Shown piece by piece: positions 45,701 to 55,023 of a DNA stretch of 64,000 nucleotides; position 1 is the first letter of the stretch, and each line of letters begins with the position of its first letter. The notes under the pieces were generated by a model. That model made no database searches, was not told where the DNA came from, and was given only the letters and a program-made list of their open reading frames with translations. A program made the position numbers and the translations under genes. Source of the stretch: Hyposmocoma kahamanoa (Eukaryota > Arthropoda > Insecta > Lepidoptera > Cosmopterigidae). Where the stretch lies: contig NW_020653200.1 in the NCBI RefSeq assembly GCF_003589595.1, forward strand, positions 3,059,185-3,123,184. The letters are read 5' to 3'.

Positions 45701-48700
45701 CAAAATAAAAACGACCCTTTTCCCTCCAAAAGGCCCAGAGCGAATCGATTTCTAATGAGAAAGCCTTTCTGAGCAAGACAGGTGAAAATATACTTTTGAC
45801 GTATTCGATAACATGTATAGAGAAAGTATAGTGTAAGTGATCGCAGTTAATAATATTATACTTTATGCGTCGATACTATTGTAGTAACACGTATCACTCA
45901 CTACATCCCACACTATTTTCAGTTTTTTTTTATTTTTCATAAAGAGGGTAAGTATGTCGAATTCCTGGCTACACGAACCTGCTATTATTTCATTCGCTTT
46001 CTAGTGATTCGCTGTCCACGTTTGCTCCCGATTGAAATTAAAAAAAAGTGTTCATTAAAACCAGTGATTATAGTATTAAGTGTTTGTTGTTAATATGCCT
46101 AGACGTAAAAATGCCAATGACAGTCATCGTAAAGAACGTAAAACTAGAAAGGAACGAAAAAGTGATTACAATAAAGCCATGTTAAGGTTGACGTCAACGG
46201 ATTTACGCCGACGATTATTGCCGAATTTACAAGGTACGAAGTGTCTATATATAGCTTGTTATTCTTGTTACTTTACCAGATCCGTGTACAATAAATGTAT
46301 ATACTTTGTCGGGATCAAATCTTCTACATGTCGCAAACTGAGAATGATAGCGTCACTATAGGAAAAAAAGGCTTTTTTATATTATGTACCATCTTCATCA
46401 CGAACTTTATAACGCAAAAACGTTCGTTGTTTGCCTAGAACTATGACGTAGTGACGTTATGCTATATAAGGCGAACGACCCATAGGAAACAACGGGATAT
46501 CGACATATTTTTAGTAGCGGCAGAGATCTTCGTGACGGATACAAGCATTTTATAGTTTCATTTACGAAGTTTGAAAGTTTGTAAACAATAACACAACCCA
46601 ATCTTACATACCCGCACCCCATACAACAATCACTTCAATGGATCAAAGCTCACTTCCATGGAAAGACATATTTATCAACGAATTTAGTATTTGAATTACT
46701 TGTAATTACACGTATTTTTATTTGTATTTCTATTATTACCTAAAAATGTATTTTATAATTGACATGTTTCTCGTTTTAAATACACATGTATTTTGTAATT
46801 GACATGTTTCTTGTTTTAAATACACATAAGAACGTATTTTGCAGTGCTAGACAATTACTTTGTGTCAAACTAGGTAATTCCCTGTGCCTTGACTAACGAA
46901 ATCCGGGTCACTACCCACAACAGACCTGAACCAATTTAGAAAGGTTTATTTTTCCGAGTTGGTTCTACCGGGAATGGAACACGGGACCTCGTCATCCAGC
47001 GCCCACAGAGCAAACCGTCAAAAATTAAGACAGAATGTGTCTTAAGTGGTGACACTTGTAGTAACGCGTATCTCTCACTTTTTTTTTTAATTTTTCGAAG
47101 AGAGGGTATGTCGAGCGCCGACTACACGAGTTCTAGCGCTTCGTTTTCCACGTTCGCTCCCGGCATAAATAAAAAAGTAAAAGTGTTCATAAAAATTGTT
47201 AATATAGTAATAAGTGTACCTAAACTGTTTGTTAATTTACCTGGATGTAAAAGTATCAATGACATTGACCGTAAACAACGCAGAATTAGAAACGATCGAA
47301 AATGTGATTTTAATAAAACTGTGATAAAAAATAGCATGTGAAAATTTAAAATCCTTATTGGAAAAAGCCTTTTTCATTTTGTGCATACATTTCTAATCCT
47401 TAACCGGAATAATGGATCAATTTGGACCCGACAACAACAACAAAAACCGTTTAATTTTCAAAACACGTAGATTCGTGGTTAAAATAGGTACAAAAAATTT
47501 GTGTTAAAACATAATTTAAAGATATTGCTCAATACAAGTTGATTTTTTATTTGAAATAAAACTTGTTTTAATACACTCGCAAACCATTTACGTTTGTAAC
47601 TTTGTTACGAATTATATAGGTTTTTAAATTGGAGAGTACATATGGACTCACGATTCCAGTTACATTGATCAAAATATCGATTCCGGTTAAGGGTTAAACT
47701 TTCACTTGGATCTACCAATTGTAAAAAAATGAGTTATCGACTGTGTTCGTCATATTTGAGCTTTTGCCACATATCGAATTCTGTATGTTTACCTACTTAT
47801 TAAAGACAGGTACTTAATTATTGAAACAATATGCAATTTTTTGATCCGTGTGTATTGTTTGTTTGATTATTGAAACAATATGCAATTTTTTGATCCGTGT
47901 GTATTGTTTGTTTGTGTTTCAACATAATGTTTTGTTTGACTGTCCGGGGGTCTACGATTTGTTTCTTTATGTATAATTTGCCACATGGTTTGGCTTTAGT
48001 TTTTTGATTTGGAATATGTATGTGTTATCTCGGATAACAAGATTGTAACAAAATGTTGTGAAAACACAATACCTATATAAAATAAGGTAAGTAACTATTT
48101 TTAAATTTATCAACTATAGCTATGTGTTTTGTGTGTGTTTGTGTGCGTACGTGCGTGCATGCGTTCTTGTCTGAGTGCTCGAATGTGAATGAGCTTGTAT
48201 ACTGTCCTATAAGTTAAGTTTTAATTAGGGAGAAGCTTTTTATGAGAAGCTCTTAAGTTTCGTCGTAAGAAAGTTTTAACAAACATTTTGTAATTACTTC
48301 TTTTGCTTCCTGTTTAGCAAGGGGTACAATTAAGTTGTTTATTTAACACGTTCTATAAACGACGACCTCTAAAGTAGAAGAATTTTCGTGCTAATGAGGT
48401 CTTGTTAATAATGTTATCAGAAGTAGTTAAAAGCCTTCGTTTGCCAAATATGGACGGGGCTCTGGCTGGGGGAGTCATTGCGTGTTAACAAATTAAAGTG
48501 GAAACAGATAAAGCTAGCTTACTGATAGCACATTCGCTTCCAGGTACAGTTGGGATGTAGGAAATAGTCGGGATTTGCAGAGTGCAACTTTCAATAAACA
48601 TCTTTGAGCTCGCTCCAATATAATTAGGTTATTTTTAGCAGCTCCACCCCAAGAAGTAATGCAGTAGGTAAGTAATGATTGTACCAGTGCTAGATATATA

Positions 48701-51700
48701 TTTTTTAAAGTTTTGAAGTCAGCAATATGTCTTAGCTGTTTGAAAACAAAGATAATCTTCCGAATTTTTTAACACAAACTCTGTATATGCGGATAGAAGG
48801 AGAGATTTTGGTCAAAGGTGATTCCGAGAACGCTTTGTGTTCTTCCGATCTTTTCACAGGAGACAATTGGGAGAAAAGAGCATTTGTTGGCACATAAATC
48901 AAGATCCAAGCAAGAATTTGAGGTTGTGTATCGAGTACAAAATGGTATAATATATTTCATTGGTTAGTTTCTAGCCACTGACATTTTTCTTATCCACTAA
49001 AGAAATTTAAAAAATACTGATATTGGTTATAAATACTTACTGTTTTGTACAGTCAGCTTTAAAATGATTTGAGCGGTCAAATGAACCACCAGTATACAAA
49101 ATAATAATAATAAACCTTATTACATTAGTTAAATAAGTTGCATCTTTGTTTTGAAGTTAAGTAAGCCTGAATTCATACCACTGAAATTATTTTTTAACAC
49201 TATATTAACATCAGCAAATTGCTGGTGCGGATAATGATTTTATCTAAATAAAATTTGATAAAGTAAAAAAGGCACAAATCCTTATTAAATCTACATGAAA
49301 AAGCAAGAAGAGATTTTGATTTTTTTAATGGTTTTGTGACATTGATTAACAAAAAACCAACTTGCCTAAAATCAATCAACCTACCTAACGTAATCATACT
49401 GAATTTTCTCTTAAGGTAAGACCGACAGCTGAGCTGCTTTTTGGGTTTGCAATCTGTTTCTGATTGGTTAGTAAATTAATGTTACGACGCGATTAAATAC
49501 GGTGTATCTGCAGATGCGGACGCCCATATCCGCAACTAACTTGGTTCAGATATTCTTGGTTAATTAGTACCCTTAAATTATTTTAATATTGACTGTACCT
49601 ACTTACTTGTCTAAAAGTCCCATCACAGGTGACATGACGGAGATCGCTTCCGTGGTCAAACAAATAAACTTGATGTCCAAAGTCATCTATTATGTACGAG
49701 CCGATGTCATCCTTGTATAATATTCTATTTTGTCCTGAAACAAATTGTAAAAGCTTGCCTGCTTTTTTTTATAGCACGGGACGGGAGGAACAACTCGTGA
49801 GCCTGATGGTAAGGTACACGCCTGTCCATACAGTTACAGTGCCACTCAGAGCATTAAATAGCAAAGATCTGAGGGGCACTGCCACTGCGCCCGACACCCT
49901 GAGACGTAAGTTGACAAGTCCCATGGGCCTGTAATTTCACCAGCACCCTTACCCATCAAAACCGGAACACAGTAATGCTGTTATTACTGCTTGGCGGCAG
50001 AAATAGGTAAATTGGCAGTACTACCCTGGACGAACTCTTTCACAAGGAGTTCTACTACTACTAAACTGCTGCTGCCACTGCTATAATATTAACTATTAGC
50101 ATTATGCAGAAGGAAATTTTGTTATTAATTCAGACGATGTTTTCTTTTGCCATAATATGTTTTCGTTCACGTTTTTTCTAATCCTCAAAAAAGGATACGA
50201 TGTATAGATAAGTCCCAAAATATCTATTTTACGATTTTATGGTACTTACCACGAACGGCAAAAAAGGTGATCAATGCTTTGGAAGCTTCTACTAATTTTT
50301 CATTAATAATCTCCTTTCTATTTTTTATGTTTTCCGCCATAATTGCCCAACAATCCCGCCTTGTTCCACGTTGTTTCGGATCACTGAAAATATAATTTAA
50401 TTTTTAAGACAAAAACTTTAATTCACCTAATCGTCAAGTGTATCGTAAATTTCTTCAACACACTAAAAAACTCACCTCATCTCTTTAAAAGTTTTTTCGT
50501 ATTCCTCCGTGTTCCGTAGTTCTGCCCTCAGTTTCAATATAGTGTGTTCAATCTTTTCGAATTCCGATAACCTTTTTTCCCAGTACTTTAATTCATCTTC
50601 AATGTGATGAAGTGATTTGTTAACAATCTGGTGCTCTTCAATTTTTACGCGTAGATTTTTTATTGTGTTATTAATCTGGTCATTAACGATATTGTTAAAT
50701 TAAACAGACATTACAAATACGGGGACATCATTTAGCAAACCGGTGAGCACCTGCCCTAGGTGGCAATCTCAGGGGGCGCCAAAATCATATTTAAAAAAAA
50801 CTTGTTTCGCAAAGCGCGTACCATACAGCATTGACGTTGCCGTTGTTCTGTCGTACGCCCGGTTGGTTTCTGAACACAACCCAAGTTGATTTATGAACGT
50901 ATCCTTTAGTCAATTTTTTAAAGCTGAATTGCCTATTGTTTTTTCTGGTTATTATGTTTCCCATATTTAATTTTATGTCACACAATGAAGTCATTAGCTA
51001 ATAGGTGATAAAGTGTGCAAATTTATTAAAGGTTCTTATTCTCCCGGTCACAAAAAATTGCCACCCATTTTTTGTGACATTATTTTAGTTGTTTTACAGT
51101 TTTTTTAACAATTTATAGAGAGAGGGCGCCACTCTAAGTTTCTGCCCTGGTTCGAAAAAATCGTAGATTTCCTGGTTGGCGAGTTTCCACATAAGCGTTG
51201 TTGCTGTTGTTGTCTGTTGTACGATGTTATCATTTACAATTTTGAGTTTGTTTTGCAAGGTGCAGAAATAATACCCTATTATATTACATTAATCGCAAAA
51301 TATACACCTACTTACAGATTTAAAATTCACCATCTCGAAGTTTGGAAAACAACTGAGTAAATTTGCAAATATATTCAGAGTAAAGATAAGAAAAGAGAAA
51401 ATATCAAGTTCGCTACAAGTACCGTCACCTGCAAGTGTTTGCAACAAAATTACCCGGTAGCACTTAATCCTATTGTTGTCGGTAATGATGATCTCAAGTA
51501 GAACCACGCCAGTTTGTAATTTTAAACCAACTATGATTAGATATTACAGAAATAATCCCAATTGTTTTGTCTGCAAACTGGTTATTTCCAACAAGTCTCG
51601 CTAATAACTTAAAGCGGCTAGATTTTTGTGGTATGTCGCTACCAGCACAAATGCAGAAAGCGGCGTTGCTTAAAATGGCACGTATTGTTTGGAGGTTCTT

Positions 51701-54700
51701 GAACCTGATGACTACAGAGTATGCCGCCTCTCTCATTAAAAAAAATCACGTTTTGTATTTAAGCCATCGGCGAGGCGAGAACCTAAAATATACATCCGAA
51801 ATAAGAATAAAGCGCCAGGACATCAACCCACACCAATTCTACTCACACTACTCACACTAGAGTGTTCTCTGTATTATCAGTACTACAAGCAACGAAATTA
51901 ACCCCGGGTCACTGCCCTGACCTGACTCAATATATACAATATACCCACCTGCGAATATTAAAAGATTATAAAGAAGACCTGTAAAATCACTTACCTCTGC
52001 TTCCTCCACAGAGAGCTTGTGTTCTTGACGTGTTATTAGTATTTTTTCTTTGTTTTTATCATATAATTCATCGAGCATCCCAGACAGTGCATTATCGTGA
52101 TTATCACATAACTTACATAGGTTTTGCTGAATTCGATTTCTTATTTCTATTAAACTTGCTCGAATTTTGGCCAACTGAACATAGTAACAATAAATATTAA
52201 GTAAGCTTAGTGTAATAATGATCCAATTGCAAAGAGAGGCGCGACAGGGAGACATCATTTCTCCGAAACTGTTCACCACTGCATTGGAAAATGTCTTCAA
52301 GTTACTGAACTGGAAAGTACACGTCATCGACATCAATGGCGAGTACATCACTCACCTTCGATTTGCTGACGATATCGTGGTCATGGCAGAATCGTCGACA
52401 GAACTCGGTACCATGTAACTCGGGTAACTCTAACCACGAGTAACTCTATTGAGGTTACCGAGTAACCTCAATAGAGTTACCCAGCAGTGGGTTTAAATAT
52501 GAACATGGACGAGACGAAACTTATGTCGAATGTCCATGCCGTACCCACTCCTATACCAGTGGGAACCTCTATTCTCGAAGTTGTTGACGAATATGTCTAC
52601 CTCGTATAAACCGTCCAATTAAACAGAGTCAACTTTGAGAAACAGGTCAATCGCCGAATCCGACTCGGTTGGAAAACTTTCGGGAAGCTCGAGGACGTCT
52701 TCCCATCCGCAATACCGCAGTCCTTGAAGACAAAAGTCTTCGAGCAGTGCGTGTTGCCAGTGATGATCTACAGCTCTGAGACGTGGTCACTTACTATGGG
52801 TCTCATAAAAAAACTCTAAGTCACTCAACGAGCTATGGAGCGAACAATGCTCGGCATTTCTTTACATGATCGAATCAGAAATGAGGAGATCCGTAGAACG
52901 AAAGTCACCGATATAGCTCAAAGGATTAGCAAGTTGGAATATATGGCAGTGGGCAGTGCACATAGCTCGTAGAACTGGTGGCCGCTGGGGCAGAAAGGTT
53001 CTCAAATGGAGACCACGAACCGGAAGGCGTTCATTAGGCCGGCCCCCTACTAGATGGACGGATGACCTGGTAAAGGGCGGCAGGTAACCGATGGACGGAC
53101 GTCGCGTCCGATCGGCTAGTCTGGAAATCTTTGGAGGATGCCTATGTTCAGCAGTGGACGTTTTCGGGCTGATATGACGAATAATACAAGAATGCACGGA
53201 AGAACATAAAAAATGACAGTGGCAGCTAGTGCCCGATTAGACATCTGTGTGTCTGAGCTAACTACTAAGGAGTTTGAGTATCGCTCTATCGCCAGTATTC
53301 GAAGTTCACAGCCGCATCTGCTGTGTTATGTGTATAGGTGTTTGAGTACCACATCTTGTACAATCTTGTACAAGTTGGTGCACAAGACATTTACGGTATA
53401 GAGTCGTTTGAATGCAACCCATTGTAGTGGTATTTGTCACTCTGAATGAAACACTGACCGGTCATAATTATGAGTGGTCAATTGTTGTTATTTTTTATGA
53501 CTATGCCTATGTATTGCCTAATAGAATAATAAACTCCCTGTGTGGCCCAACGGTTACCAAGCTCGACAGCCACGCAGAGGTCCCAAGTTCGATTTCCGTG
53601 CCAGGAGAAATATTTGTATGTGGGCCATTTACTTCTCTCGTCAGTTCAGGACTATATAATGACAATGCAACTTTGCCAAAATAAATAAAGTACGCTCTTA
53701 ATTTGTACTTAAAGTACTTATTATTCGATGATATTATGAGGTTCGCGTTTCATTCCTTTCAGCCTATGTTCATAATTGCAAACATTTCTTGGTAAATATA
53801 TGGTCCCTGTTTGGCAATGATTGCTAATTCACTCTAGTGTTCGAAATTTTCGAATTGACGGATACACACGAATACGCAGATAGTTGTCGTATTGCGGCTA
53901 GCACAAGAGCGACGTCTGCTAGGCTAGTAATCTGGCTAGAGGCGGAATTGGATGGTCCGCATAGTACCGTCTCTGTAATCGTCACATATACAGGGCATTA
54001 AGAAAACCATTGACTATTTCAAGGGCGCTGACTGTATAATAGAAATGAAAAATACATAATCGGTTCTCTTTTAAAATACTTAATAAATAAATCAGTTATG
54101 GCGTCCCAATGATTTTCGAAAAATTGTGAATAATATTGACACCCCACGATTAACAGACACCGTTGCCATGCGTTAGCGCTGATTAGCTGTCGCGCAAGCG
54201 CCAGTGGTTCGAGGTATCGATTTTTCTTACTACTTTGAGGTAACCACATTAGAAATGATTGGGAAATGTTAACAACAAGTAAATGAATTATTTTTATATT
54301 TTATTTGACTAATGTGTTTATTGCTGAATGTTATGCACACGGAAATTATTTTTTTATCATCTATACATTATCATGAAAAAAGTTGTTTTCCCACTTATTT
54401 CAGAAGTGTGTTTATAAGACGAATGATAATGAATTATCAAAATGTACTAACATTCTCCGCCATGCATAACGCCATAATAGTATGGGCACATTCAAACACT
54501 TCATTCTTTTTTCTCGCTCCTAATTCGCTATTTTTGATAACAAACTGGTCTAGTTGCTCTTGCCTTTCATAATGTACAACTTCCTGTCTGCATGTTGCCA
54601 TACCTTGTTGAAAAATTTCGTATTTATTTTCAAGGTCTTCAAATAAGTCTAAGTCCTCTGGGTTTTCTACCGGAAAGAAACATTTTACAAATTCTTCATG

Positions 54701-55012
54701 CTTGTTTTCGTGGATTGAAATGGACCTGTCAATCAACTCCAGTAATTCATCCTTGGTAATACGATTACTCAAGGCATCTACATCCTTAAAACATTCATTT
54801 ATTACGGCTGACCAGTAAACCAAAAAGTTATTTACTATCACTTTTAATCCTCCGTAATAAGTATGATAGACGCCATCTTCAAATTTTATATTTTCCATAG
54901 AACGGAGAAATTCATTTAGCTTAGGAGAAATGTTTTCGTTAATAATGAGATATGGTTCTTCTAACTCTATATTTCTTTGAGCGATTATTACAGTTCTTAA
55001 AATGGAGTCCAT
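36561..55012 (-). CDS. Coiled-coil protein with C-terminal Dpy-30 motif, 9 coding exons
   Basis: Uncharacterised to me. Minus-strand exons in order: 55012-54452, 52174-51995, 50675-50476, 50383-50250, 49734-49607, 42960-42717, 40346-40211, 37492-37408, 36704-36561. All junctions are GT-AG and in frame, giving 603 residues. Residues 1-187 are mainly helical and charged. Residues 188-358 are heptad-like (LAKIRASLIEIRNRI, INNTIKNLRVKIEE, LRAELRNTEEYEK), so probably coiled coil. Two copies of an 18-residue module Y-x2-D-x2-G-x-Y-x3-[DE]-x-G-x2-VY lie at 365-382 and 409-426. Residues 487-526 fit a Dpy-30 motif (YLWDNLSHILPDALYETG, PKNPIHLLSHSIL). Dpy-30 motifs dimerise and dock on amphipathic helices in radial-spoke and chromatin complexes, so a sperm-tail or cilium scaffold is a fair inference. 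The start ATG has A at -3 and follows an acceptor by 11 bases, so a leader exon is expected upstream. Confidence 0.82.
37408..37492 (-). CDS. Dpy-30-motif gene, coding exon 8
   Basis: Residues 529-556 (YTRTNEQLGQKRAEAMKYY onwards), helical. Joins exon 7 through a split Lys codon and exon 9 in phase 0. Confidence 0.8.
37870..38103 (+). pseudogene. 3' end of a non-LTR retrotransposon with poly(A)
   Basis: The frame reads SVWNQLPAHVFPPLYN, then IGSFKRSVKKHLARPAK and a stop, the usual end of CR1/jockey-type RTs (pattern W..LP, then SFK..V..HL). A short 3' UTR and a run of about 22 A (38082-38103) follow. 5'-truncated insertion in the intron between exons 7 and 8, opposite to the gene. Confidence 0.8.
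38156..38185 (-). repeat. SINE tail fragment
   Basis: GCCCCGCGCTAGGGAAACCC then TGTGTCG is the complement of the SINE body block TTTCCCTAGTGCGGGGC. Confidence 0.6.
38257..39801 (+). mobile_element. Complete Tc1-type transposon, 1545 bp
   Basis: Perfect 29-bp terminal inverted repeats beginning CACACATCAAAAGTGTCTAG, flanked by TA on both sides (38255-38256 and 39802-39803), the Tc1/mariner target duplication. It encloses one intact transposase gene (38508-39533). Inserted in the intron between coding exons 7 and 8 of the Dpy-30-motif gene, on the opposite strand. Perfect ends and an open frame suggest recent arrival and possible activity. Confidence 0.95.
38508..39533 (+). CDS. Tc1-family transposase (DD34E), intact
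   Basis: Cuts and rejoins the transposon ends by a cut-and-paste reaction. 341 residues with no stop, the usual Tc1 length. The N-terminus (about 1-100) carries two helix-turn-helix units that bind the inverted repeats, with a GGRSR basic hook-like patch near 57-61. Catalytic triad: Asp in CFSDESRFG, Asp in LMHDNARPHTA and Glu in SPDLNPIEHAWD; 34 residues separate the last two, as in Tc1. The C-terminus is short (NRCNCVIRVNGGNTDY). An AATAAA follows at 39549-39554. The ATG at 38508 is the first in the long frame. Very Arg-rich compared with the host genes. Confidence 0.95.
   Translation: MERRHHLTREVMMRDVGMLEAGSRQRAVAFTLNTTQSVISRLWTRYRMTGSVAERHGGRSRITTRRQDRYIQNTARRNRTMTAMMLVTRLHSSSGLLISDQTIRNRLREVGLRSRRPFRVPPIAPCNRRTRLRWAREHRNWEEEDWRYVCFSDESRFGMRPDTRRTRVWRTSGRHERLRYCQEVHPYGGGTIMIWAGIWIGGRTDLIWIRGNLNAQVYAERIVSDVIIPLRGQLGDSFQLMHDNARPHTARVVTRILAEARINVLPCPAQSPDLNPIEHAWDMLQRRAVPSMHTVHTLQQYFDLLQNTWAAIPQSDFDELILSMPNRCNCVIRVNGGNTDY
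40211..40346 (-). CDS. Dpy-30-motif gene, coding exon 7 (Dpy-30 motif)
   Basis: Residues 484-527 with split codons at both ends. Contains the motif: EVVKYLWDNLSHILPDAL, a turn (YETGEK) and QPKNPIHLLSHSIL. The P-x-N/D-P-I-x-x-L pattern is diagnostic. Acceptor TTCTTTTGCAG, donor AA/GTATGT. Confidence 0.88.
40522..40730 (-). mobile_element. tRNA-derived SINE, copy 3
   Basis: Tail AATAATAATAAC at 40525-40536, body GGCCATACAAATATTTCTCC, head GAATCGAACCTGGTACCTCT (B-box complement). The 5' end of the SINE is altered after the A-box. Confidence 0.85.
40905..41149. mobile_element. mariner-type MITE, about 245 bp
   Basis: Ends TACACTCCCGGACAC and GTGTCCGGGAGTATA are inverted and bordered by TA, as in Tc1/mariner elements. 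No frame inside. Confidence 0.65.
41328..41435 (+). repeat. 54-bp tandem duplication
   Basis: TGACTTTCACATATTTTG...GTAGTAGCAGTGCG twice (41328-41381, 41382-41435) with about four differences. Confidence 0.9.
41502..41729 (-). mobile_element. tRNA-derived SINE, copy 4 (best preserved)
   Basis: Runs from an AATAAT microsatellite of about eight units, through ACAGGG-type body, to GGTAACCGTTCGGCCACGGA, the complement of an intact A-box region. The B-box GGTTCGATTCCC (complement) is intact. A good reference copy for the family. Confidence 0.9.
42355..42465 (+). repeat. Interspersed repeat with GGGACCTGCAAATGG block, copy 3
   Basis: CGTGACCATGGGACCTGC, CCCGAAACGTCGGTTTAC and ATATACGCGATTTAAATCCG. 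Partner of 13135-13215 and 21935-22040. Confidence 0.65.
42717..42960 (-). CDS. Dpy-30-motif gene, coding exon 6
   Basis: Residues 402-482 plus one base. Second 18-residue module (409-426), then a Cys-bearing stretch (CGPCTSTYD, LDCGHSEAKNPHC). The donor is A/GTTAGT; the split codon completes to Lys with exon 7. Confidence 0.85.
43150..43365 (+). mobile_element. TIR element with tRNA-like core, copy 2
   Basis: Left CACTAGTTTGATATAATTAT, tRNA-like GCTGGAAGACG, B-box GGTTCGAATCC and a right end TGTTCGATCTTTT as in 6658-6955. Carries an added perfect 26-bp inverted repeat (43178-43203 and 43212-43237), built by inverting its own GTCGTTAAAAACCAAAAACG segment. Confidence 0.6.
43385..45066. mobile_element. 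1682-bp DNA element with 8-bp target duplication
   Basis: Perfect 22-bp inverted ends beginning CTTAGAATAATAACGCATAG. The flanks are exact direct repeats ACATATCC (43377-43384 and 45067-45074). No transposase frame, so non-autonomous. Carries the array at 43740-44278 and GTCGATCGACA repeats at 43590-43710. The 8-bp duplication fits hAT, P or related classes, but the end sequence is not one I recognise. Confidence 0.85.
43740..44278 (+). repeat. About 100-bp tandem units, four direct and one inverted
   Basis: Units begin TCCAAGATGGCGG and contain ATTTTCGAGGTATTTGG, then GGTGCTCATTACGAATATGG. Direct copies start near 43740, 43838, 43936 and 44035. From about 44140 an inverted copy runs back. 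The array can fold into a hairpin. Confidence 0.9.
45900..46220 (+). repeat. Diverged duplicate block A
   Basis: Contains GTATCACTCACTAC, AAGAGGGTAAGTATGTCGA, TCCACGTTTGCTCCCG and codons for NANDSHRKERKTRKERK. The same order recurs at 47020-47340. In A a short frame MPRRKNANDSHRK starts at 46095. I do not know the family; the 5' part of a mobile element is possible. Confidence 0.5.
46748..46827 (+). repeat. 40-bp tandem duplication
   Basis: GTATTTTATAATTGACATGT...TAAATACACAT at 46748-46787 and again at 46788-46827, two differences. Confidence 0.95.
47020..47340 (+). repeat. Diverged duplicate block B
   Basis: Matches block A (45900-46220): GTATCTCTCAC, AAGAGAGGGTATGTCGA, TCCACGTTCGCTCCCG, and codons for SINDIDRKQRRIRNDRKCD. 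The predicted peptides keep the same S-x-N-D-x-x-R-K pattern, hinting that the parent was protein-coding. Confidence 0.5.
47817..47914 (+). repeat. 49-bp perfect tandem duplication
   Basis: ATTATTGAAACAATATGCAA...GTATTGTTTGTTTG occurs at 47817-47865 and identically at 47866-47914. Confidence 0.97.
48240..48960 (-). pseudogene. Non-LTR reverse transcriptase C-terminal fragment
   Basis: The reverse strand reads LGITFDQNLSFYPHIQSLC, then IIFVFKQLRHIADFKTLKNI, YLALVQSLLTYCITSWGGAA, ILERAQRCLLKV and LYLEANVLSV before stops. This is the thumb and C-terminal region of CR1/jockey-clade RTs. Later blocks (KCLLKLSYDET) continue to about 48240 with several stops. It lies in the large intron between coding exons 5 and 6. 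Confidence 0.8.
49607..49734 (-). CDS. Dpy-30-motif gene, coding exon 5
   Basis: Residues 360-401 after a split Gly. First 18-residue module (YKDDIGSYIIDDFGHQVY), then HVTCDGTFRQ. Acceptor TTTGTTTCAG, donor CAA/GTAAGT. Confidence 0.85.
49793..50075 (+). repeat. Lepidopteran interspersed repeat, longest copy
   Basis: From CTCGTGAGCCTGATGGTAAG through TTACTGCTTGGCGGCAGAAA and GGACGAACTCTTTCACAAGG to GAGTTCTACTACTAC. Longest uninterrupted copy of the family at 1926-2660. Lies between coding exons 4 and 5. Confidence 0.8.
50250..50383 (-). CDS. Dpy-30-motif gene, coding exon 4
   Basis: Residues 315-358 with split codons: DPKQRGTRRDCWAIMAENI and a helix NEKLVEASKALITFFAVRG. Confidence 0.85.
50476..50675 (-). 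CDS. Dpy-30-motif gene, coding exon 3 (coiled coil)
   Basis: Residues 248-313: charged heptad-like helix, INNTIKNLRVKIEEHQ to LRAELRNTEEYEKTFKEM. The acceptor GTTAATGACCAG has a poor pyrimidine tract, so its exact start is the least certain junction, but the frame fits. Confidence 0.8.
51995..52174 (-). CDS. Dpy-30-motif gene, coding exon 2 (coiled coil)
   Basis: Residues 188-247, LAKIRASLIEIRNRIQQNLC to KLSVEEAE, phase 0 at both ends. The RTE remnant begins only 44 bp upstream of this exon's acceptor. Confidence 0.85.
52218..53195 (+). pseudogene. RTE-clade retrotransposon RT fragment
   Basis: Reads REARQGDIISPKLFTTALEN, YITHLRFADDIVVMAESSTE (FADD catalytic box intact). After an interruption come MNMDETKLMSNVHAVPTP, TSILEVVDEYVYL, VFEQCVLPVMIYSSETWSLT and a tail GRPPTRWTDDL with frameshifts. 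This is the palm-to-C-terminus of insect RTE/BovB-like elements. 5'-truncated, with stops; lies opposite to the host gene in the intron between coding exons 1 and 2. Confidence 0.85.
52440..52480. repeat. 19-bp perfect inverted repeat inside the RTE remnant
   Basis: GTAACTCTATTGAGGTTAC, spacer CGA, exact complement. The surrounding about 75 bp (TAACTCGGGTAACTC on) interrupts the RT frame and contains more AGTAACTC motifs, so it is a local insertion or rearrangement. Confidence 0.9.
53535..53680 (+). mobile_element. tRNA-derived SINE, copy 5 (3'-truncated)
   Basis: CTCCCTGTGTGGCCCAACGG, CAGCCACGCAGAGGTCCC, TTCGATTTCC and GGAGAAATATTTGTATG. The body stops near 53680 without the TTA tail. Confidence 0.75.
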
Positions 55013-55023
55013 TTTTAAATATT
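54452..55023 (-). CDS. Dpy-30-motif gene, coding exon 1
   Basis: The exon runs 55023-54452; translation starts at ATG 55012. Residues 1-187: MDSILRTVIIAQRNIELEEP onward, helical and acidic, with no signal peptide or membrane span. It ends IMALCMAEN with donor AAT/GTTAGT. The acceptor GATATTTGCAG at 55034-55024 shows that a leader exon lies upstream; the frame is open above the ATG only for intron sequence. Confidence 0.82.

Noticed and set aside
50740..51150. Possible element with GGGGGCGCCA / GAGGGCGCCAC ends
   Set aside because: The similar blocks are in the same orientation, not inverted, and no duplication is visible.
51567..51860. 97-residue plus-strand frame (MSANWLFPTSLANN...)
   Set aside because: It faintly resembles retroelement tails but has no clear conserved block, and lies in an intron on the opposite strand.
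51857..52351. 164-residue minus-strand frame as a single-exon gene
   Set aside because: Only 52174-51995 fits the spliced Dpy-30 gene; the rest is intron and antisense of the RTE remnant.
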